From NCBI RefSeq assembly GCF_031877795.1, contig NC_133932.1, positions 137,938,841 through 138,002,840 of the forward strand: a stretch of DNA of 64,000 nucleotides. Direction: 5' to 3'. Within the stretch, counting starts at the first letter, position 1; every line of letters begins with the position of its first letter. This stretch comes from Strix aluco (lineage: Eukaryota > Chordata > Aves > Strigiformes > Strigidae). The notes beneath the pieces are model-generated. The model saw only the letters and a program-made list of their open reading frames with translations, did not search any database and was not told the DNA's origin. Position numbers and translations under genes: made by a program. This document shows, one piece after another, positions 36,638 through 46,441 of this stretch.

Positions 36638-36643
36638 TTTATT
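36638..36643 (-). terminator. Candidate ARFIP2 polyadenylation signal
   Basis: AATAAA on the minus strand about 920 bp downstream of the ARFIP2 stop, with no closer canonical signal seen. The implied 3'UTR (about 36,620-37,559) includes a 24-G run at 37,029-37,052. Confidence 0.6.
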
Positions 36644-37028
36644 CTGGGGGTTACAGAAGTCGGGGGGGGGCAGAGGGGGGGGTCAGACCTTCACCAGGAA
36701 ACGGGGCAGGGGAGGGGGGGGTCAGGTCCAGACATTAAATTACCGGGGATTAAATTAGCAAGAAAAACAAACTTTTGTCTGAGGAGAAAGTGCCCAAGTG
36801 CTGCGGGGGGGCCGTGGCCGGCGTTTGGTCCTGGGTTCGAGCCCCCCCAGCTCCCGCTGCCGGGGTGTCACGGCCCCGCACCCGCCAGCAGCAGCCCCCC
36901 AGCCCCGGGGGGGCCACACCCCCGACCCCCCCCTCCAGCCCAGGGAAAGGGGGTCCCCAGGGCTGCCCCCCCCCCCGTGCTGGGGAGTGTAGTGTGATGT
37001 GGGGGGGGGGCCCCCCCAGGTCGGCTTT

Positions 37029-37052
37029 GGGGGGGGGGGGGGGGGGGGGGGG
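37029..37052 (+). repeat. Poly-G homopolymer, 24 G
   Basis: Uninterrupted G run inside the presumed ARFIP2 3'UTR (C run in the mRNA sense). Length may be inexact. Confidence 0.85.
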
Positions 37053-37559
37053 CGTGGAGTGCAAGAGCAGCTGCCCGGGGAGCACCAGGGGGGAGATGGA
37101 GGAACCCCAAAACTGGGAGGGAAGGGGGAGCCCCGGCTGGCAGCCACGCCCCCCCCGGGGATGGGGGGGGGCCAGCCGCCCCTTCTCTCAAATTAACGCT
37201 GCTGGCGCAGGGCAGCGGGACCCCGGGTAGGGGGGGCTGGTGGAGGGGATCACTCCCATCCTGCCCCCCGGGAGGCTGAGCGGGAGTTGGGGGGTGTCTC
37301 ACCCCCCCCACAGCAGGCAGGGAGGTCCGGGGCGCTCGGCCCCAGCCAGGAAGGTGTCTGCTGCCCCGGGGGGGGGCTCCCGCGGTGCCGGGGGGGTCCG
37401 TGCGAGGGGAGCTCTGCCCCAAGGGGGGAGGCGGGATGGGGGGAGCCCCGGCCCCCCCCCACACACCCTTCCCGGTGCCCGGCAGGGCCCAGGCCGCGTC
37501 CCCCCCTCACCCGCGGCCAGAGCTGAGGTCCGTGGTGCCCCCGGGGGGGCGGGGGGGGC

Positions 37560-40500
37560 TCACTGCTCCTCCAGCCAGGAGGGCTTCTCGGCACCGGGGG
37601 TCTTCAGCTTGATGTTGAACTGCTTGAGCGTCTGCTCCAGCTGCTGCTGGTTCCCGGCGAAGTAGGCGGAGATGGCGTTGTGGAAGAGCAGCAGCTGCTT
37701 GTGCATCACCTTGATCTGGGGGGGCCGGGGGTCAGACACGGACGGACGGACAGACCCCTGCCCCAGGAAGGGGCAGGAGCAGGGACCCCCGTGCTGTGCC
37801 CCGTGAACCTTCCCTGTCCTGCGGCTCCTTCCCAGCCCCACAGGGCCCCTTCCCCAACCTGTGACCCCTTCCCAGCCCCACACAGGCCCTTCTCAGCCCC
37901 TTCCCAGCCCCACAAGGCCCCTTCCCGGCCCCACAGGGCCCCTTTCCCATCTTACAGCTCCTTCCTGGCCCCACACAGCCCCTTTCCTGCCCCCTCCCAG
38001 CCCCTTCCCCATGCTGCAGCCCCCTCCCAGCCCCACATGGCCCCCTCCTGGCCCCACACGGCCCCTTCCTGGCCCCCTCCCCACCTTGTTCTCCTCCAAG
38101 AACTTGAGCTTGATGGCCACGTCCGCCCGCAGCTTCTCGTACTTGTCCTTGTGGCTCTGGAACTGGCTCTGGGCCGCGTCCAGGCGGCACAGGGTGCCGG
38201 CGTCGCGAGGGCCCATGCTCAGCTCCTCCAGGTCTGTGCGGTACGCGTCGTACTCCAGCCTGGGGGGCACGGCGGGGCTCGGAGTGACACCCTGGCCCCC
38301 CACATCCCACCGGCAGGAGCCCAGCCCCGCCCCGGCCCCTGCCGACATCCCACCTGGCCGTCTCGTACTGCTTGACCGTCATCAGCGTGTCCTCCATCGT
38401 CTTGTTCACCAGCGTGTTGATGCTGGAGACGAAGAAGTTGACGGCCCCCAGTAGCGTTTCTCCGTTCTTGCAGAGCAGCTTCTGCGTTTCCGCGTTGTAA
38501 CCGAACTCCTCCTGGAGAGGAGCACGAGTCCGGCTCCGGGACAGCGAGGGGGAATCCCCCCCACTCCTCCCACCACCCTCCCGGCCCTGGGGGCTCCGCG
38601 TGGCTCCATGTCCCAGCCTCTTCATGAGGCTAAGTGGGGCTGGGAAGGGGCCGTGTGGGGCCCGGAAGGGCTACAGGATGGGGAAGGGGCTGAGAAGGGG
38701 CCATGTGGGGCCATGAAGAGGCTCCAGGACAGCGAGGGGACCCCCCCCCAAACTCCTCCCACCACCCTCCTGGCCTCGGGGGCTCCACGCTGGCACTGGG
38801 ACACGGCCCTTCGTACTCCCCCCGGCCCCATGGCCTTCACCCAGCACCTTCCCCGCAACCTCCTGCTGCCCCCGCGGCGCTGGGGAGCCGAGAGCCACCC
38901 CAGCTGCGCACACACTCCCCTCCCCACCCGCGAACCTGCAGCTCGGGGGATTTCTGGCTGAGGTCGGCGAAGGCGTCGCCCAGGGCGTGCTGCGTCTGCA
39001 CCAGGCTGTAGAAGTGGTTGGTGAGCGCCCGCGCCAGCTGCAGCACGCACTCGTACTTGCGCTTCGTCTCCCGCAGCAGCTCGATCTGCGTCTCCAGCTC
39101 CAGGTCCACGGTGCGGGAGCCACGGCCGAACCGCTCCGAGATCAGCTGCTTGGTGCACTGCGGGGCGAGGGGGGGGCGTCGGGGGGGGCCCGGTGCCCCA
39201 AAACGCTCCCCGGGGTGCCAGGGCGGTGGGGGGGACGCACCTTGTATGTGTTGATGCCCCATTTCTTGACGATGTCAAACTTCTCCACGGCGATGCCGCG
39301 GACGACCTCCTCCCCCCCGGCGGGGCTGGGGTGGGGCTGGTGCAGCCCGGAGCCTGGAACGGACACAGCCCCCCCCGCGGCGCGGCTCAGCGGGGCCCCG
39401 CTCCCCTTGAAAGCCACGGGGCACCGCGGCTGCGCCCGGAGGGCTCAGGGCACCGCGAGGAGCCCACGGGCAACAGACTCACGGCCTGTGAGCGGCACAA
39501 AAACTGCTGCCAGCTCTGCGGGGGGGTCCCAGGTGCTGGCAGCGGCCCCGGCCCTGCCTCTCGCCAGCCCCGGCTCTTGCAGACGGGCCCCTCGCAGCGC
39601 CAGGCGGGCCGGGGGAGAGCGCAGGCGCCCGGGGGAGGCACAGGCGGGCCCCTCGCTGCAGGATCTCCCGCATCGGGCACCCCCCAGGGCTCTGGCAGCG
39701 CCATCCTGCCCCCTCTGCCCCCCCCCAGCCCCAGGACCGAGGCCCTGGCGCGGCGGCAGGGGGAGGCGAGCACTGGGCAGAGCCCGCGGCTCCGTGGGGT
39801 GGCTCCCAGGGATGCCGGCACTGCCTGGGCGCCCAAAGGTGGGGTGGGGGGGCCTGTGGGGGGGCAGCTGGGGGGCTGGGCGGCCGCAGTACCTGCTGAA
39901 GCAGCGGCCCGGCTGGCCATCCTGCTGGCGGCAGAGGCGCTGGGGCAGACGGACGGTCCTCGGGGTGGGTGAGGTTGGACAAGAGAGCCTGGAAAGGGAG
40001 GGGCTGCGGGCGCTGAGCGGAGAGGGGCGAGGGGAGATGGGGAGGGGGGGTGTGCAGGGCAGGGGCCAAGGATGAGTGCGGGCAGGGCGGCAGCGGGGGA
40101 GAGCAACGGGAGCTGATGAGTGCGACAGGAAGTCAGAAGACGGGGCTGGACAAACGGATGGACACCTCCCACGCCGGGGATCCCTCCCCCCCCGCCAGCT
40201 GGGGTCACCGGGCCCCCCTGCAGCTGCCTGCGAGGAGGAAGAGGAGGAGGAGGAGCTGCCTGGGGCAGAGCCTGCTGAAATGGGGACAGCGGAGGAGCGA
40301 GGCGGCTGTGCCGGAGCTGCCCCGTGGCACTGCCACAACCCCGGGACGGCCTCGGCACTGGGCAGAGGATGGAAGCGGCAGTGCGGGGCTTGGAGCCGCC
40401 CAGCCCCGCTCCCGGCGGCACGACACCAGCCCCGGAGCTCCCCGGCACCAGGGAACGGACGGGACGCCGCTGTCTTCCTCGCCGCCAGAGGAAGGACCCG

Positions 40501-41005
40501 AGAGCTGCCGTGGCGCCCCGAGCCGCAGCCCCGGGGGGTCCCATGCGCCCGGCCCGGCCCTCCCGTGTGCAGGGAGCACCAGGTCAGCGCGACCCTCAGG
40601 GCCCCGCAGGGAGGAAGAGGAAGGAGCCACCGTCCCCCGCAGTCGGGGCTGAAGGCTGAGGTTCTGCCTGTGTCGGGCTCCCCGTCCCGAGCGGCCCCAC
40701 TACCTTTGATGGCGCCGGTGGGGATGATGCCCTCGGCCGTGCCCCCGTAGCCGCCGGAGACGATGCTGGTCTCGTTGAGGTTGGGCCCCGACACCATCAC
40801 CTGCTGCAGGTCCTGCAGCGGGGGGGAGCGCGGGCAGCCGGGCCCGGAGGCAGCACCTCCCGAGGCCCCGCGCCGCTGGGAAGTGTCCCCCCGCCCCGGC
40901 ACCAACCTGCTCCAGGCCGTCGTCCTCGGGCAGGCTGCCGGTGTCCCCGTTGCTGCTGATGGGGATCTCCATGGTGGCGGCCTTGCCCAGGATCCCGTCC
41001 GACAT
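37560..41005 (-). CDS. ARFIP2: Arfaptin-2 (ADP-ribosylation factor interacting protein 2), complete, seven coding exons
   Basis: Membrane-curvature-sensing BAR/AH-domain protein of the trans-Golgi that binds Arl1, Arf and Rac GTPases and phosphatidylinositol 4-phosphate. Coding exons: 40907-41005, 40704-40812, 39241-39353, 38936-39157, 38354-38511, 38085-38259 and 37560-37715. All have GT-AG borders, phases fit, and there are 343 codons against about 341 in human. The start [15 protein letters not shown] is the family N-terminus. The amphipathic, lipid-binding helix is [15 protein letters not shown] (residues 93-107). The AH/BAR coiled coil runs from about 115 to 320 with conserved [21 protein letters not shown] and ends [10 protein letters not shown]. 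The linker [14 protein letters not shown] is short. No frame break was seen. It is head to head with TIMM10B, as in human 11p15.4. Confidence 0.97.
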
Positions 41006-41945
41006 TCTCCGGGCCTGCCGGGACACGGCGCTGCGCTGGAGCCCTGGCACTGCCCCGGCCCCCACCCACCCCCCGCCCCGGGACACCCAGGGCCCAGCCG
41101 CGGGGCCGCTCCTGGCGCAGGGCCCGGGAGAACCGAGCCAAGAGCCACGTCCGCAGCCCGGCCCCGCACCGGCCGCGGGGGGGGGAGGCGGCGGGGGCCG
41201 CGCTGTGCCCGGACCGGTCCGAGCACATTCCAGCGCGGGCGGTGCCGGTGTCCGCGCTCGCTCCGTTACCCGGATCCCGGGAGGGGCCCCGGCCGTGGGG
41301 ACGCTGCCGCCCTGCCGCGAACCCCTGCCCCGCTCCAGGGAAAAACGCGGCCGGGCCGGCACCTGCGGCCCCGGTGCCCGCCCCCCGCCCGCTCCCCGGT
41401 CAAACCTCCGCCGGCCCCGGGGACCCCCCAGCGCCGAGAGGCCGCCTGCGGCCCGCTCCTCCGGGGCCACGGAGCCGCCCGGGGCGGGCTCCCGGGAGAG
41501 GGGCCGGGACCCCTCCGCGTGCCTCGTCCTGGCCCCGGGGGCAGCGGGGACGGCCGCGGCCCCCGCCCGGCTGCTCCGCCCTCGGCACGGCCCCCCCGGG
41601 CGCGGACCGGGCCCGGCCCCGGCGGTCGCTGCCCCGCAGGCCGGGCTCGCCCGGCCCCTCCCGCCGCCCGCTCCCGGCCCCGGCCCCGGCCCCACCCCCG
41701 CCCACCTGCGCCCCCGGCCGGGCCCGGGCCCCCGCCCGCAGCCGCGAACCGCCTCGGCCCGGGACACGCCGGAAGTGGCGTCACGGCGCGCGCGGGCCGC
41801 CGGGAGATGGACCGGACGTGACGTCACCGACCGGAAGCGGCGGCCGGAAGTGGCGCTGCCCCGACCGGAAGCGCCGGGCCCGGGCCCGGGCCCGGGGAGG
41901 GGGGGGGGCGACCCCGGGGGGGGCCGGGCCGGGCCGGGCCGGGGG
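41006..41945. promoter_or_regulatory. Bidirectional ARFIP2/TIMM10B promoter
   Basis: A CpG island of about 940 bp separates the two divergent start codons. On the TIMM10B side it holds four ETS/GABP-type boxes (41,768-41,777, 41,831-41,837, 41,844-41,854 and 41,865-41,872) and a perfect palindromic CRE TGACGTCA at 41,819-41,826. A CCCGGG tandem run follows at 41,878-41,898. GABP plus CREB sites are typical of divergent housekeeping promoters, and of nuclear genes for mitochondrial proteins. ARFIP2 may have a noncoding first exon within this region. Confidence 0.7.
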
Positions 41946-42527
41946 ATGGAGCCGGCGGGCGAGCACCAGCAGCAGCTCCGCAGCGTGAGGGCGGCGGGGC
42001 CGGGGGGAGCCGGGAGGGGCTGGGGGGTTCCGGAGGTTCGGGGGGGTCTGGGGGATGCCGGGGGGGGCCGGGGAATTCCGGGGGTTCCGGGGGGTGTCGG
42101 AGCGTTGGGGGGTCCCGGGGGGTTCCGGGGGGGCCTTGCCGGGCAGTGGGCTGACCCTCGCCCCGCCCGCAGCTGCGGGACTTCCTGCTGGTCTACAACC
42201 GCCTGACCGAGCTCTGCTTCCGCCACTGCGTCTCCAACCTCAACTACCGGCTGCTCACTGGGCGCGAGGTGAGGCCCCGGGGGCGGCCGGCGGGGCTGGG
42301 GGTGCCCCTCGCCGCCCTGACCCCCCGTCCCGTCCCGTCCTGTCCCGCAGGAGTCCTGCCTCGACGCCTGCGCCGGGAAGCTGCTCCGCGCCAACCACCG
42401 CCTGGTCAGCGCCTACGTGGCGCTGATGCCCGCCATCGTCCAGCGCCGCGGCCAGGCCGCCCGGGAGGGGCCCGGGGCACCCCCAGACCCCCGGGGCGAC
42501 CCCTCGGCGGGGGGTGCGGGCACGTAG
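41946..42527 (+). CDS. TIMM10B: Mitochondrial import inner membrane translocase subunit Tim10B (Tim9b), complete, three exons
   Basis: Small Tim chaperone of the mitochondrial intermembrane space that joins Tim9/Tim10 at the TIM22 complex to insert carrier proteins. Exons 41946-41984, 42173-42268 and 42351-42527, all GT-AG, encode 103 aa, the human length. The twin CX3C motifs are C28-FRH-C32 and C48-LDA-C52, flanking a helical hairpin ([15 protein letters not shown] and [19 protein letters not shown]). These cysteines form the two disulfides made by MIA40. The C-tail ([15 protein letters not shown]) is proline-rich and divergent. The start ATG follows the ETS/CRE promoter by about 70 bp and begins [12 protein letters not shown], keeping the glutamine-rich start of the family. 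Confidence 0.97.
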
Positions 42528-42651
42528 CGCAGGAGAAGGAACGTCCGGGCGCTGCGCGGGGCTGCTCCGTGCGGGGGAACACCCGGGGGGGTCCCCGCAG
42601 CGCTGGGCTCCTGCTCCAGGCTGTATCTCTAGGGAAGCGTTTCCTAGGGCT

Positions 42652-42657
42652 AATAAA
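42652..42657 (+). terminator. TIMM10B polyadenylation signal
   Basis: AATAAA 125 bp after the stop codon, followed by a T-rich and GT-rich stretch. Confidence 0.88.
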
Positions 42658-42956
42658 ACATTTTTTCGTTAACGTCTTGCTGCTCACGCGGGGAGGGAGT
42701 GGCACAAGGGACTGGGCCCCCGGCCCCTTCGCCGAGCCCCCGCCCCGGTGGCACCCGCGGGAGTAGCGCCCACGTGGCTCCGGGTTTCCCAGGTCACCGT
42801 TCATTTGTCCGTTTTAGTGACCGTTTTGCAGCGACGGGTGTACACGCGCTCGGCCCTGGCCCTGGGCCGCGAGGACGGGGCAGGGACCGGCGAGAGGTGC
42901 TTCGCTCCGGCGCTGCCACGCTGGGACTGCTCGGGGCAGGGCGGGGGAGAGGCCGA

Positions 42957-44562
42957 GGGGTTCATGCCTGCTTTGCCTCCGTCGTCAGGAGACCCCTTGT
43001 TCTCAGGGTGTCCAGCACGCTGGGTGAGCAGGATGAAGTCCCCGTAATCCCAGGGGAAATGGTTAGAGACCTGCTACCCCCCTCAGACACACACGTCCAC
43101 GGGGCTGATGGGACCCGCCCCGGGGTGCTGAGGGAGCTGGTGGAGCTGCTCACCCAGCCGCTTCCCATCGTTTACCACCGCTCCTGGCTCACCAGGAAGG
43201 TCCCAGCTGACGGGAAAATGTGGCACCTGCCTACAAGAAGGGCCAGAATGAGGATCCAGGGACCTACAGGCTGCCTGCCCTCGAGGTCAGGGAAGGTTGT
43301 GGGGCAGCTCTTGTGGCACGTACAGGACAACGGGGGGACCAGGCCCAGTCAGGGCAGGTTTGTGAACGGCAGGTCCTGCCTGACTGACCCGATCTGCTCT
43401 GATGAGGTGACCCGCGCAGTGGGCGAGGGAAAGGGTGGGCGTGTTGTCTGCCTGGGCTTTAGTAAAGCCTTGGACACCGTTTCCCACAGCGTCCTCCTGG
43501 AGAAACTGCTCGAGGCTTGGACGGGCATCTGCTGGGTCAAAAACCGGCTGGATGGCCGGGCCCAAAGTGTGGTGGTGAAATGGGTGGAACCCAGCTGGTG
43601 GCTGGTCACAACTGGGGCTCCCCAGGGCTCGGTGCTGGGGCCAGCTCTGTCCAGTATCTGTGATCTGCATGAGGGGATCGAGTGCCCCTTTGGTGAGGTC
43701 ACAGACAACACCCACTTGGGTGGGAGTGTTGATCTGCTGAGGGTGGGGAGGGTCTGCAGAGAGATCTGGACAGGCTGGAGCGATGGGCTGAGGCCAACTG
43801 GGGGAGTTTCACTAAGGCCAAATGCCGGGTGCTGCCCTTGGGCCACAACAACCCCCAGCAGGGCTACAGGCTTGGGGAGGAGTGGCTGGAGAGCTGCCAG
43901 TCAGAGAGGGACCTGGGGGGATTGATTGATAATGAGCCAGCAGTGTGCCCAGGTGGCCAAGAAGGCCAATGGCATCCTGGCTTGTGTCAGCACTAGCGTG
44001 GCCAGCAGGGACAGGGAAGGGATCTTACCCCTGTGCTCGGCACTGGTGAGGCCGCCCCTCGATTCCTGGGTTCAGTTTTGGGCCCCTCACTCCAAAAAGG
44101 CCATTGAATGACTCGAGCGTGTCCAGAGAAGGGCAACGGAGCTGGTGCAGGGTCTGGAGCACAGGTGTGATGGGGAGCGGCTGAGGGAACTGGGGGGGTT
44201 TAGTGTGGAGAAGAGGAGGCTGAGGGGAGACCTCATGGCCCTCTGCAACTCCTTGACGGGAGGTTGGAGCAGGGTGGGGGTCGGTCTCTTTTCCCAAGTA
44301 ACAAGTGATGGGATGGGAGGAAAGGGCCTCAGGTTGAGGCAGGAGAGGTTTAGGTTGGATATTAGGAAAAATTTCTTCACTGAAAGGGTTGTCAAGCACT
44401 AGAACAGGCTGCCCAGGGAAGTGGTGGAGTCACTGTCCCTGTATTTAAGACCTGTAGATGTGGTGCTCAGGGACATGGTTTAGTGGTGGCCTTGGCAGTG
44501 TGAGGTTCGTGGTTGGACTCGATGATCTTCTCCAGCCTGACCAACCCGTGACTCTCTGGTTG
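42957..44562 (+). mobile_element. CR1 LINE, 5'-truncated, with reverse transcriptase remains
   Basis: A 1.6-kb CR1 running from the ORF2 reverse transcriptase into the 3'UTR. Recognisable RT pieces include GFSKALDTVSHSVLLEKL, TGAPQGSVLGP and a degenerate catalytic box reading VTDNTHLGG where CR1 has FADDTKLGG, so the second catalytic aspartate is gone. The endonuclease and ORF1 regions are missing. The downstream reading is interrupted by stops and frameshifts. The tail ends in 'ttggactcgatgatctt' and 'ctccagcctgaccaac', without a clear 8-bp repeat. A dead copy of moderate age. Confidence 0.95.
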
Positions 44563-44879
44563 TAGCACAGCCCCTGCCGGGTGGGGAGGGCTCAGAGCAG
44601 CGCTCCCAGCACACTGGAGAGGTCCCGTTCTGGCAGGGTGACACCTAAATCATCGAATCATAAAAATCTGCCGGTTTGGGTGCAGCGCTCGCAGCCTGGG
44701 GAGGAGGCACCTCTGGGATCTCACGGGCGTGTGTGAACAGCGGGTGAGAGCGCGGGGGGCTGGGCCCAGGCTCTCTGCGGTGGTTCCCAGTAGCAGAAGG
44801 GAATCACAAAGCCGCCGAGGCTGGCGGGTACCTGTGGGGGTCCAGCCCCTGCCCCCCCAGGGCCACCCCGGGCTGGGTG
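44563..44879. other. Intergenic DNA, nothing recognised
   Basis: GC-rich sequence between two CR1 remnants; no feature supported. Confidence 0.35.
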
Positions 44880-45035
44880 CCCAGGCCTGGGGCGAGGTGG
44901 CTTTCGAATGTCTCCGAGGATGGAGACACCACAAACTGAAATCCAGGAAATTCCACTTCGGAAAAACTTTTCCACGGCGAGGGTGGCCGGGCACGGGCGC
45001 AGGTTGCCCAGGGAGGCTGCGGGGTTGCCGTGGGG
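44880..45035 (+). mobile_element. Old CR1 fragment
   Basis: Blocks such as 'aatccaggaaattccacttc' and 'caggttgcccagggaggctg' resemble CR1 3'UTR, but divergence is high and the left boundary is unclear. Another possible minus-strand remnant lies around 45,300-45,425. Confidence 0.5.
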
Positions 45036-46289
45036 CAGGTGGCCAGCACCCAGCACACCACGAAGGGGAAGCGTCAGCGACAGATTTGAGCTCCTGGCAG
45101 GCGCGGCGGCGGCGTTGCAGCGTCCTCGTCACCTGGGCTCCTGGAACGGCGTCACGAGCGGCCGCTGCATTTACGGAGCCGCCCATGCCCCGGCGTCCCC
45201 CGAGCGGCGTCCCCCGAGGCGGTGGGTGGCCCGACAGGGAGGGGTCCCCGCAGGGCCCAGCCCCGGGCAGGGGGCCCAGGGTCGCGTCCAGGCAGGTGTC
45301 AAACATCCCAAGGGATGGCGCTTCCCCTCGCCCCGACCCTGCTGTGACCTGGGATCGCCCTGATGGTGAAGAAGCTTTTCTTGAGGGTCCACCAGCAACT
45401 CTCCATGTTCTGGTTCAGCCCCGCGGCCTGGGCTGGGCCCAGCTCCTGGCACAGCCTGGCTAAACCCGCAGCCAGCTCGGAGCAGAGACTCCCCGGGCGG
45501 CAGTGGGGCGGGGGGACGGTGACCGGCGCAGCCCCCGAGCTGAGCCGGGCTGCGACCCCCCGGCCCCTCTGAGCACCGTCTGCTCGACGCCTCCCGGGCT
45601 GCTCCGCAGAGCCGCGGCGGGCCCCGGTGGCCGTGGGTTCCTGCCCCGTTGGGTCCGTGCGGGGGGACGAGTCCTGCCCAGGACACGGGACGGCTCCAAA
45701 GGCTGCGGGAGGCGACTGGGGCCAGGACCGGCTCCTGCGAGAGGCGTCAGGTCCGTCCGGAGCAGGGCTGGAACCGCACTGGCCGTCTGCGCAGCTCCCG
45801 GCTGCGAGCTGCTGCCTGCAGGATGTTCCTCCAGAGGCTCCAGGTTCCTCGAGGGTTTGAGGTTCCTCCAGGGGCTCAAGGTTCCTCCTCCAGGGTTTGA
45901 GGGCGTCACGGCTCCGTCTGCCCTCTGGACAGAGCGGGACGGGAGAGCAGCTCCGTCCTGCAGAGCCACTCGTTCCCCAGGACCCAGGGGGGGCTGCACA
46001 GGCTCTAGTTCTGGCCACGATTAACCAAACTTTGGGGCGTTTTCTGAATTCTCAGTCGTCCGCGGTTGGTTTAACTCCTCTCTTACCACCCCTGACAGGC
46101 AGGGGGGTGCTGCCCCGCACCACCCCCAGTCGCTCGGGGTCAGGAGAAGCTGCTGGGACGAGCAGTGTGAGAAGGGCCGGAGGTGGCAAATACAGCGGGA
46201 ACTCGGCCCCCCCCCCCCCGGTCTGTTTGTCGTCCCTTTGAAATACGAACTCCAGTCACTGAGCACGGCCCTTGGCACCCGGCGTTTAC
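45036..46289. other. Intergenic GC-rich DNA
   Basis: No gene supported. A short direct repeat of 'ggttcctcgagggtttgagg'-like units lies at 45,840-45,900. Confidence 0.4.
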
Positions 46290-46441
46290 TGGGGAAGGGA
46301 AAGGTGGAAAGGGGAGAGGGGAAAGGGGGAAAGGGGGAAAGGGGGAAAGGGGAAGGGAAGGGGAAAGGGAAGGGGAAAGGGGAAAGGGAAGGGGAAAAGG
46401 GAAAGGGGAAAGAGAAATCGGAAAGGGAAGGGGAAGGGGGG
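46290..46441 (+). repeat. Polypurine (GGGGAAA)n tract
   Basis: About 150 bp of almost pure purine on the plus strand, made of GGGGAAAG and GGGAAAG units. It is capable of triplex (H-DNA) or G-quadruplex formation. Lysine/glycine/arginine-rich ORFs across it are artefacts. Confidence 0.93.

Noticed and set aside
36830-36850. tRNA B-box-like GGTTCGAGCC on the plus strand
   Set aside because: No A box at the right spacing and no cloverleaf can be drawn; it lies in the ARFIP2 3'UTR.
37560-41005. Calling the arfaptin gene ARFIP1
   Set aside because: The start [15 protein letters not shown], the short linker and head-to-head TIMM10B fit ARFIP2.
42957-43925. A 408-codon plus-strand frame as a host gene
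   Set aside because: It is CR1 reverse transcriptase sequence with a disabled catalytic box.
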